Assembly (NCBI GenBank): GCA_038751365.1
Contig: JBCDGH010000024.1
Coordinates: 1 to 19,213, forward strand
Length of the DNA stretch: 19,213 nt
Direction of reading: 5' to 3'
Source: JBCDGH01 sp038751365
Lineage (GTDB): Bacteria; Patescibacteriota; JACMRA01
This document shows positions 13,805 to 19,213 of this stretch, in pieces. The notes under the pieces are model-generated. The model was not told the origin of the DNA. It was given only the letters and a program-made list of their open reading frames with translations, and did not search any database. Positions within the stretch are counted from its first letter, which is position 1. Every line of letters begins with the position of its first letter. Made by a program: the position numbers and the translations under genes.

Positions 13805-14491
13805 CTAGAAAAAATCTTTTTCAGTATCTTGTTTTGAGTTTTCGTCATCTAGCTTAAACTCGTTTAAGGCATCGAGTTCTGCTGGGATGCTCTCATTTGA
13901 CTGCTCTGTTGAAGGCACGCTGGCTTCATTACTGGAGGCTTTGACGATATTAATGAATGCTCCCCAACTTGGGTTCTCGGTATCTTTAGGAATATATACT
14001 GCAACTTCATCTCCTGGTTTCAAACTGAGTTGTTTGATAGCGTAAGTTGCGCTTGCTTTCAGTATTTTAATTGGGTTAGAGAACTTATCTACGAGTACAA
14101 CAAAATTATCCCCCTCGATGGCAAATGTACCTGTAACCCTTTCTCTATTTACTGGTTGAATTAGTTTAAAAACTTCTCTCTCGGGAGTTAAGATCCATTT
14201 CATTCGATCACCTACAACTAGTTGAGTCTTACTGGCATAATTTTGAGGAACTAGATAAGTTTTCCCGTTGTCACCTATCATACTTTCTCCTTCAAAATAT
14301 CCTTCTACTACTTCGAGAGCTGTTGATTCCTCGCTGCTTCTTGTACCTGGGTACATTCTTTGAGTATCGGCAGATGGTGCTCTAACTGCTCTATCGCCAC
14401 TAAGCTGTAGTAATAGGGTCTTGGCTGTTTTTAGGTTATTTTCCGCGATCTCAATTAAGTTTAACGCACTCTCAATTTTTTTAACTGACAT
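13805..14491 (-). CDS. conserved CPR-type protein of unknown function
   Basis: 228 residues, no signal peptide or membrane segment. Residues 1-30 are a helix (SALNLIEIAENNLKTAKTLLLQL). A linker follows, then a beta-rich core at about 60-185: VVEGYFEGESMIGDNGKTYLVPQNYASKTQLVVGDRMKW, then a GTFAIEGDNFVVLVD strand pair, then LKPGDEVAVYIPK and an SWGAFINIV end. I have met this VVEG-F-G-MIG-DGK-Y-VP-NYASKS-LV-GD pattern in CPR genomes without an assigned function. The acidic C-terminal tail (DDENSKQDTEKDFF) looks disordered. The repeated GD-plus-strand pattern suggests two small barrels. It forms an operon with riboflavin kinase. I do not assign a role. Confidence 0.8.
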   Translation of the reverse strand: MSVKKIESALNLIEIAENNLKTAKTLLLQLSGDRAVRAPSADTQRMYPGTRSSEESTALEVVEGYFEGESMIGDNGKTYLVPQNYASKTQLVVGDRMKWILTPEREVFKLIQPVNRERVTGTFAIEGDNFVVLVDKFSNPIKILKASATYAIKQLSLKPGDEVAVYIPKDTENPSWGAFINIVKASSNEASVPSTEQSNESIPAELDALNEFKLDDENSKQDTEKDFF

Positions 14492-14543
14492 AATTTAAAT
14501 TTTTGTAATCTGTAAAAGGTGTTTATATTTGTTTATGACCTCT

Positions 14544-14572
14544 AGAAAAAGATTTTTTTAAAAATATGTCAA
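14544..14572 (-). promoter_or_regulatory. possible promoter for the unknown gene/riboflavin kinase pair
   Basis: On the minus strand TTGACA (14572-14567) is perfect, while the hexamer 17 bases on is TTTTCT (3 of 6). The spacing to the start codon (about 53 bases) is longer than at the other promoters here. Confidence 0.35.
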
Positions 14573-14602
14573 CTAATTCTTTATCTGTCTAACAAACTTA
14601 AT

Positions 14603-15313
14603 TTATATTCCACACAAACCTTTCAGGTGGTTACAAATTACTGAAGCTTGCGTAAACTGCTTGTTGTTTAAGTAGTTAGGGTTGATTTGATATAGCAAAT
14701 TCAAAATTATATTTGCTGGTTGAAGCTCAGGGTGTCTAAGTGCTGTTAAGCCTGTGTTAATATAGCTTCCAAATAACGGAGATTGTACAAAATTCATGAA
14801 GTACCCTCTGCGTACGTTTACATTAGTAATTTTATCAAAGACCTTATCTAGATTTTTTAAGAAACTAATAATAATTTGATCATCGTTATCATTTAGACCG
14901 AAAGTAACGTGTCTAGAAGCAAGCATGCTTAGTTGAGCTGGATGATAAAATTCACTTAGAACAGCTAAATTCCTTATATTCTCTCCTGTAACTGCTTGTG
15001 GTGGCTGGGTTCCAAGAATTTGGGGTTGTGTAAGTATGCTTTGACTAACTACTTTAGGTGGTTTTTTGGGTAGTATTGCAGAGGTAAACTTAGTAATCAG
15101 ATCTGGCTCTTTAGGTTTTTCTGACTCAAAAAACTTAGCTCTAATTAATTGCAGAGATTGCAAAATATCTGGCGGTTTTCCATGTGTTAAGCTCTGCTGA
15201 AGCTTCAGCTTGTCCAAAGCATTCATCTGCTTTATTTTCTCTGCTAAGAAACTTTTATCTCCCGGGCTCAGGAAAGGAGTTTTGGCTATTAATTCGGCTA
15301 GATGATGATCCAT
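14603..15313 (-). CDS. protein of unknown function sharing a promoter with pilM
   Basis: 236 residues, no signal peptide or membrane helix. Residues 1-65 are helical (LAELIAKTPFLSPGDKSFLAEKIKQM, then LDKLKLQQSL). A Pro/Gln/Lys-rich linker runs over about 67-110, and a helical domain over about 112-236 contains LSEFYHPAQLSMLASRHVTFGL and NYLNNKQFTQASVICNHL. The C-terminus has two Cys (near the very end). I do not recognise the family. It is transcribed divergently from pilM from a promoter whose -35 box overlaps that of pilM, so the two are probably expressed together. A cytoplasmic role linked to type IV pili is possible, by association only. Confidence 0.75.
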   Translation of the reverse strand: MDHHLAELIAKTPFLSPGDKSFLAEKIKQMNALDKLKLQQSLTHGKPPDILQSLQLIRAKFFESEKPKEPDLITKFTSAILPKKPPKVVSQSILTQPQILGTQPPQAVTGENIRNLAVLSEFYHPAQLSMLASRHVTFGLNDNDDQIIISFLKNLDKVFDKITNVNVRRGYFMNFVQSPLFGSYINTGLTALRHPELQPANIILNLLYQINPNYLNNKQFTQASVICNHLKGLCGI

Positions 15314-15345
15314 ATTCTGACAACTATCAGACTGAATTTTTATCT

Positions 15346-15374
15346 ATTTTATTGTTGTAGTCAACGCTTGTCAA
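15346..15374 (-). promoter_or_regulatory. promoter for the unknown gene divergent from pilM
   Basis: On the minus strand TTGACA (15374-15369), 17 bases, TAAAAT (15351-15346; 5 of 6). Predicted start near 15339, about 26 bases before the start codon. The -35 overlaps the pilM -35 by 5 bases. Confidence 0.65.
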
Positions 15375-15396
15375 AATAGATTTTCACTACTATAAT
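15368..15396 (+). promoter_or_regulatory. promoter of pilM, predicted near-leaderless
   Basis: TTGTCA (15368-15373), 17 bases, TATAAT (15391-15396, perfect). The predicted start, about 15403, is only about 4 bases before the ATG at 15407, so the mRNA should have almost no leader. Confidence 0.75.
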
Positions 15397-15406
15397 TTAC
15401 CCAATA

Positions 15407-16432
15407 ATGTTTTCAGACAAAACTCTCATTGGTCTCGACATAGGTACTGACTCAGTCAAAATGGTCGAGATAGGTCACTCTGGTCAGGCTCCTGAGCTAG
15501 TCACTTACGGTATGGCTAAGCATAGTCTGCTGCTTGAGGGTTACTGGGATAGCACAAAGTTAAGACAACTCTCAACGATTATTGAAGATATTATGAGTTT
15601 TGGGAATTTTGCTGGAGTAAAGACAGTGATTAGTGTGCAGAGCAAAGATGTCTATGTAACCACTATGGATTTTGAAGCTAGCTGGAACAAAAAATTAATT
15701 CAAGAAGAGATTGATAAACAAGCTGCCTATTTTTTGCCATATCCTCCTGACGAGATGAGACTTTCCTGGAGTATAATTGAGAATGATCCTAGAATCAAAG
15801 CCTATACAGGCAAACAAAGAGTAATAATTAATGCTTTACCAGAATTTGTAATTGAAAATAGTAAAAACTTGCTTGAGCACGTTAATTTGGACGGTGTAGC
15901 TTTAGAAAATCAGACTTTGTCACAAATTAGATCTACTCTAAACCCTGATAATGGTAATACGCTCCTGGTAGATATTGGCGCTAAGCAAACTACTTTTAGT
16001 ATCATAGTAGATGGTTTTTTGAGAGCCAGTTCTCACATTCCGGTTGGTGGTGCTAAGACTTCGCTGGAACTTAGCAAGTCTCTAGGTATAGATATTACCA
16101 TCGCTGAGAATTTTAAGCGTGATCTAAATTTAGTTAATCTATTTAGCATACCTAAGGAGCTTATAGACACATACACAGTCATTAAATCTGAATTACAGAC
16201 TTTTTATGAGTTAAATAAAAAAGTTGCTCAAGATCCGCAAAAAGTAGTAGTTACTGGAGGAGGCATACTCATTGCTGGTTTTCTAGAGTTTTTGAAAGAT
16301 TTTCCTGTTCCGGTTTATTTGGGTAATTGTTTAAGAAATATTAAAGTCAATCCAGATATTTTACCCTATATATTACCTCAGAGTAGTTCGCTATCAACTG
16401 CACTTGGTTTGGGTTTGAAGAATGATATATAG
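15407..16432 (+). CDS. pilM: type IV pilus assembly protein PilM
   Basis: 341 residues, the usual PilM length (about 340-360). It has the actin-like ATPase plan: GLDIGTDSVKMVEI (9-22) as phosphate 1, the EEIDKQAAYFLPYPPDEMRLSWSII segment typical of PilM (about 100-125), LLVDIGAKQTTFSII (about 186-200) as phosphate 2, PVGGAKTSLELSKSLGI and VVTGGGILIAGFLEF (about 284-298) as the adenosine motif. PilM is a cytoplasmic ring component that binds the short tail of PilN and couples the pilus motor to the envelope. No pilN/O genes follow, so the other pilus genes are elsewhere. The ATG lies right at the predicted transcription start. Confidence 0.93.
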   Translation: MFSDKTLIGLDIGTDSVKMVEIGHSGQAPELVTYGMAKHSLLLEGYWDSTKLRQLSTIIEDIMSFGNFAGVKTVISVQSKDVYVTTMDFEASWNKKLIQEEIDKQAAYFLPYPPDEMRLSWSIIENDPRIKAYTGKQRVIINALPEFVIENSKNLLEHVNLDGVALENQTLSQIRSTLNPDNGNTLLVDIGAKQTTFSIIVDGFLRASSHIPVGGAKTSLELSKSLGIDITIAENFKRDLNLVNLFSIPKELIDTYTVIKSELQTFYELNKKVAQDPQKVVVTGGGILIAGFLEFLKDFPVPVYLGNCLRNIKVNPDILPYILPQSSSLSTALGLGLKNDI

Positions 16433-16502
16433 CTTTAATATACAAGAGACTGGCTCAACTTTGTGCTGGCTTACTAGATAAATATTTGGTTCCATGCAGA
16501 GC

Positions 16503-16531
16503 TTGATTAAACTAATAATTTAAACTATACT
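16503..16531 (+). promoter_or_regulatory. promoter for the small membrane protein and M23 peptidase
   Basis: TTGATT (16503-16508), 17 bases, TATACT (16526-16531; 5 of 6). Predicted start near 16538, about 14 bases before the ATG at 16552. Confidence 0.6.
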
Positions 16532-16551
16532 AAACGTGTTAAGTCACATGT

Positions 16552-16722
16552 ATGTTTCAAGATTTAATTTCTAACATAAACCTAAATATATTTGAAATTG
16601 CTAAGATTGAGTTTAAATCCGACATTTTTTTTGGTCTAATTTTACTCTTGCCTACCGCCTTAATTTCTGTTATGGTGTACTTTGTGTCACGAAAGCGAAA
16701 AATAGAAATGAAGAACCGCTGA
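16552..16722 (+). CDS. 56-residue single-pass membrane protein
   Basis: This short gene fills most of the gap between pilM and the peptidase. ATG at 16552 is preceded by T, as at most starts here, lies 14 bases past a good promoter, and the frame ends in TGA 7 bases before the peptidase gene. The protein has about 24 N-terminal residues of mixed charge, one hydrophobic segment (IFFGLILLLPTALISVMVYFV, about 25-45, with one Pro) and a basic end with RKRK. The positive residues after the helix suggest the C-terminus is inside and the N-terminus outside. I know no family. Coupling to the secreted peptidase suggests an envelope partner or regulator, which is inference. Confidence 0.68.
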   Translation: MFQDLISNINLNIFEIAKIEFKSDIFFGLILLLPTALISVMVYFVSRKRKIEMKNR

Positions 16723-16729
16723 TTGCTGT

Positions 16730-17983
16730 ATGCTTAGACTTTTGAAGTCGCAAAATAAAACTTTTATTAAATTTACAATTTTCTTAGTTACTGTTTTTGG
16801 GTTAGTATTCAATGCACCATCAATACATGCTCAATTTAATACGGACTATGATACTACTAAATCTGAAATAGACGCTAGTATAAGTAGAATAGATCAGAGT
16901 ATTGCCAAAATTAATGTAGACCTAGAAAACTCTAGCACTTTGAAGAATACGCTAGAAGAACAAAAAATAGCTATTGAAGCAGAAATTCAAGATACAGAGG
17001 ATATTATTGTAGACTCCAAGCTTCTAATTAATCAGATTCAGTCTCAAATTGATATCAACCAAGAAGAGTATGACGAACTTGTTGTGCAGATGAAAACTAT
17101 CTTCTTTGATCTCGAAAGAGAAGCTAGAGTACCACTTTTCTTGAGGGTTTTATCTAGTGAAAATCTAGTTGATGCTTTATCTAAATCTTACTCATATACC
17201 AATTTACAGTCTAAAGCCAATAGTCTGAGGGTTGAGCTAGAAACTACTAAAAAAGAGCTGGAAAATAACAAGTCTAAGCAAGAAGAGAGGCAGGAGCAGC
17301 TTGAACAAGCCTCGTTTTTATTAAAAAGTAAAAAAAGTGGATTAGATGATCTGTTGAATACTTATCGTAATCGAGAAGATGAGTATAAAGCTCTAGTTGC
17401 TAGCCTTAGAGAGCAGCGAAGGGTTCAAGAAGCGCAAGCCAATACTTTTGGAGACGGAATCTCAAATCCTGCTGCAAGTGGGGAAAGAGTAGCTGCTGGA
17501 GCTAGTTGTTATTTCGAAGATCCTACCCCTCTTGATATACCCAAGGACTATTTAGGTAGTCCAGCTACTGGAGCAATTAGTAGGGTATTTGCTGGTTGTA
17601 CACACGACGCTGCTGATATCGCTAACAGTATTGGAACACCATTAAGAGCTATTGCAAATGGCACAATTCATAAGAAAGGTTTTGCCGCTGGTGGTTATGG
17701 TAATTATGTATTTGTAAAGCATACTTTACCTTCAGGGCAAAGAATATACGCTTTGTATGGTCACATGAATTCACAATCATTTTTAAATACGGGTGATGTC
17801 GTGAGCAAAGGAGCTACCATAGGCTATATGGGTAACACTGGTTATAGTACCGGACCTCATGTCCATTTTGCTATATTTTCTCAGACCTTTGAGCAGAATG
17901 GTGGTAACGAAGGTTGTAGAAACGGTGGTAGAACTAGAACACTATGTTATGATCCTAGCAAGTATATCACTCTAGGTAGGTAA
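16730..17983 (+). CDS. secreted M23 peptidase with coiled coil (EnvC/NlpD-like layout)
   Basis: 417 residues. A signal peptide (about 1-34, ending APSIHA) is followed by long coiled coils (about 42-125 and 158-238) and a linker. The M23 (LytM) domain spans about 275-415: HDAADIA (292-298; first zinc ligands H292 and D296, in the common HxGxD the Gly is Ala), GGYGNYVFVKH (321-331), ALYGHMN with H345, GDVVSKGATIGYMGNTGYSTGPHVHF (355-380) with H377 and H379. All four zinc/catalytic positions are present, so it is probably an active peptidoglycan endopeptidase outside the membrane. Four Cys (260, 290, 396, 406) may form two disulfides. It shares a promoter with the small membrane protein. Confidence 0.92.
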   Translation: MLRLLKSQNKTFIKFTIFLVTVFGLVFNAPSIHAQFNTDYDTTKSEIDASISRIDQSIAKINVDLENSSTLKNTLEEQKIAIEAEIQDTEDIIVDSKLLINQIQSQIDINQEEYDELVVQMKTIFFDLEREARVPLFLRVLSSENLVDALSKSYSYTNLQSKANSLRVELETTKKELENNKSKQEERQEQLEQASFLLKSKKSGLDDLLNTYRNREDEYKALVASLREQRRVQEAQANTFGDGISNPAASGERVAAGASCYFEDPTPLDIPKDYLGSPATGAISRVFAGCTHDAADIANSIGTPLRAIANGTIHKKGFAAGGYGNYVFVKHTLPSGQRIYALYGHMNSQSFLNTGDVVSKGATIGYMGNTGYSTGPHVHFAIFSQTFEQNGGNEGCRNGGRTRTLCYDPSKYITLGR

Positions 17984-18005
17984 TAAGGTAGTCTAGCATA
18001 TTAAA

Positions 18006-18021
18006 AGTATCGTTTGATACT
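18006..18021. repeat. inverted repeat 6-4-6 upstream of the HTH gene
   Basis: AGTATC - GTTT - GATACT is a perfect dyad. There is no T run after it on the + strand; on the minus strand TTTT follows the stem. It could be a weak terminator for the M23 gene or an operator. Its centre is 43 bases from the dyad at 18049-18064, about four helix turns. Confidence 0.45.
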
Positions 18022-18041
18022 GTTAGGTCAAAATATATAGT

Positions 18042-18070
18042 TTGACATTAGTTACTTTTAACTACATAAT
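18042..18070 (+). promoter_or_regulatory. promoter of the HTH-methyltransferase pair
   Basis: TTGACA (18042-18047), 17 bases, CATAAT (18065-18070; 5 of 6). Predicted start about 18077, leaving a leader of about 117 bases before 18194, long for this window. I see no further gene in the 210-base gap. Confidence 0.65.
18049..18064. promoter_or_regulatory. perfect dyad filling the promoter spacer, candidate operator
   Basis: TAGTTA - CTTT - TAACTA occupies 16 of the 17 bases between the -35 and -10 boxes. Operators in this place are typical of MerR-family regulators, and the first gene of the transcript encodes a winged-helix-like HTH protein. Autoregulation is inferred. Confidence 0.5.
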
Positions 18071-18193
18071 ATAGATTATTATTTGATATGTAAATTAAGG
18101 TCTAAAGCAATTATTTTCTTAGGAAGCAAGGGAAGTATTCTAGACTATTTAAATTATTGTTGATAATTATTACGTGTAAATTATAAAGTATCT

Positions 18194-18556
18194 ATGGAAG
18201 TTTTTAATAACAGTGAAATTGCAAAAGAATATAACGTCTCTCTTACTTCTGTTAGAAGATGGATTAACTCAGCTCTTGAAGGTAAAAATAATCTAAAAAT
18301 AGGAGTAGTTAACGAAAAGCATAAAATATTAAAAACTAGTCAAAACAAAGAGATTTTAGCTAATTTGTCAGAATACGGGCGAATATACATACCCGATTCG
18401 GTACCTTCTAGAGTTCAGGTGAATGACGAATTTTACAAGATTTTTAGCGAGTCACAGCAAAGAGAAATTTTAAGCAATCTTTCTGAAAGGAAACAAATTC
18501 CTCTCAAGTTTACATACATTAATGGAGGTGCTAAAATATGGTCTGAAATTAACTAA
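18194..18556 (+). CDS. helix-turn-helix protein (MerR/AlpA-like N-terminus)
   Basis: 120 residues. Residues 5-35 read as an HTH of the MerR/AlpA/excisionase kind: NSEIAKEYNVSLTSVRRWINSAL, with A-x-x-YNVS-x-x-SVRRW. The rest is not a MerR effector domain. It contains a degenerate internal repeat, NKEILANLSE (51-60) and QREILSNLSE (88-97), each followed by a basic/hydrophobic segment, and ends in a WSE motif. It is cytoplasmic. The methyltransferase start codon directly abuts its stop, so the two are co-translated and probably act together. It may regulate its own promoter through the spacer dyad. I do not recognise the full-length family, although a similar HTH plus EgtD-like pair seems familiar from CPR genomes. 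Confidence 0.75.
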   Translation: MEVFNNSEIAKEYNVSLTSVRRWINSALEGKNNLKIGVVNEKHKILKTSQNKEILANLSEYGRIYIPDSVPSRVQVNDEFYKIFSESQQREILSNLSERKQIPLKFTYINGGAKIWSEIN

Positions 18557-19213
18557 ATGAGAAACCAGAATGATGAAAAAAGTGTTTTTATGGCTACTCC
18601 TGAGCTATTAAAAATGGTAAAGCACTTCATCAAACAGTTCGGTAGTAACAAAAAATTCAACCTAATTGATTTGGGACCTGGCAATTCTTACCATACCAAA
18701 ATTTTAATTGACCATTTTGTTGGTCAAGATTGTATGGGCAAATGCGTAAGTGTAGACATTTCCAAAGAAATGCTTAGCATAGCTCAAGAAAGTATCAAAA
18801 AAGACTTCCCAACAGTAGAGCAAGCAAGCTTTATTCTGGATTATGAAGTAGATGATTTAGGAAAAATTGCCAGAGAGGTTAAGACACCCGATTCAGTTAA
18901 TGTAATATTGTTAATCGGCAGTACTTTTGGTAATTTGAGCGATGAAACAATTTTATTAAAGAATGTAGCAAACTCTCTAGAAAACAACGACCTGTTCTTA
19001 TTTACTAATAGATTAGATAGACACGATAATTTGAAATGGAATCACTTAAAATCTAATAATAAAAGATATTTATTTATTCCTGAATTATTAGGTATCGATA
19101 CTAGCAAATCCCAATATTCACTACACTTTGATATTGAAGATGGGTTTAGAAAAGCTTCAATAGCTCTAGAAAAGAGCTATCAAATAAGTTCGAATTATAC
19201 AGATATTTTTTTA
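18557..19213 (+). CDS. EgtD-like SAM-dependent methyltransferase (partial, runs off the window)
   Basis: The frame starts at the ATG immediately after the TAA of the HTH gene and is open to the window end (219 codons). Motifs: LIDLGPGNSYHTKIL (36-50) as SAM motif I, VSVDISKEMLSIAQ (64-77) with the acidic residue binding ribose, LLIGSTFGNLSDE (118-130) and a following LENNDLFLFTNRLDRHDN. The LGPGxS, DIS and GSTxGN trio is the signature of the histidine-specific methyltransferase (EgtD, Methyltransf_33) family. EgtD trimethylates histidine for ergothioneine. The histidine-binding residues and the C-terminal part are not all visible, so substrate is unknown; ergothioneine synthesis in a CPR cell is unlikely. 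A second Met at residue 12 is a possible alternative start. Confidence 0.85.
   Translation, partial: MRNQNDEKSVFMATPELLKMVKHFIKQFGSNKKFNLIDLGPGNSYHTKILIDHFVGQDCMGKCVSVDISKEMLSIAQESIKKDFPTVEQASFILDYEVDDLGKIAREVKTPDSVNVILLIGSTFGNLSDETILLKNVANSLENNDLFLFTNRLDRHDNLKWNHLKSNNKRYLFIPELLGIDTSKSQYSLHFDIEDGFRKASIALEKSYQISSNYTDIFL

Noticed and set aside
1..19213. UGA recoding as in Gracilibacteria/Absconditabacteria
   Set aside because: TGA ends murE (3373-3375) and the small membrane protein (16720-16722), and the long genes contain no in-frame TGA.
1..19213. CRISPR array, insertion sequence or prophage
   Set aside because: No regularly spaced repeats, transposase, integrase or phage structural genes were seen.

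Overview
This window is AT-rich and gene-dense. Its gene complement points to a small-genome bacterium of the Candidate Phyla Radiation (Patescibacteria). The pointers are Cys-free variants of uS4 and (probably) bL36, a MurE-type ligase with almost no N-terminal domain, a double-length ThyX-like protein, PilM, RNase Y, and families I associate with CPR genomes. TGA ends murE and a small membrane-protein gene, so the UGA=Gly code of Gracilibacteria/Absconditabacteria does not apply. I cannot name the phylum from this window; Dojkabacteria or Microgenomates-like groups are possible.

Layout. Positions 1-125 hold the apparent 3' end of an unidentified + strand gene. Positions 151-1806 are a leftward envelope/ribosome block: a secreted RlpA-like protein, a membrane-anchored coiled-coil protein, ribosomal protein bL28 and a membrane-anchored sunset-like domain protein. 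A back-to-back promoter region separates it from a MurE-like ligase (1912-3375). A 345-base gap follows, with a strong promoter and what looks like a long leader for RNase Y (3721-5430). Next come a J-domain protein and a nucleotide-metabolism run (5508-9596): a P-loop NTPase/kinase-like protein, an inosine/xanthosine triphosphatase, dCTP deaminase and a tandem ThyX-like protein. Positions 9642-12441 are a translation operon: infA, a putative rpmJ, rpsM, rpsK, rpsD, rpsP and khpA. It goes straight from rpsD to rpsP-khpA without the usual rpoA-rplQ. Transaldolase (12556-13425) meets a stand-alone riboflavin kinase tail to tail, the two stop codons sharing CTAG. Two CPR-type proteins of unknown function follow on the minus strand. 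The second shares an overlapping bidirectional promoter with pilM (15407-16432). A 56-residue membrane protein missed by length cut-offs and an M23 peptidase come next. The right end holds a helix-turn-helix protein gene directly followed by an EgtD-like methyltransferase that runs off the window. Their promoter has a perfect dyad filling its spacer.

How the genes work together. Dcd, ThyX and riboflavin kinase (FMN, the precursor of the ThyX cofactor FAD) form a plausible dUMP-to-dTMP route. The NTPase cleans deaminated purine nucleotides. MurE, the RlpA-like protein and the M23 peptidase concern the cell wall. PilM indicates type IV pili.

Genome-wide habits visible here. I found no convincing Shine-Dalgarno sequence. 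The base before the start codon is T for 22 of the 27 starts I examined. At least one predicted transcript (pilM) starts within a few bases of its start codon. I saw no tRNA, rRNA, CRISPR array or insertion sequence.
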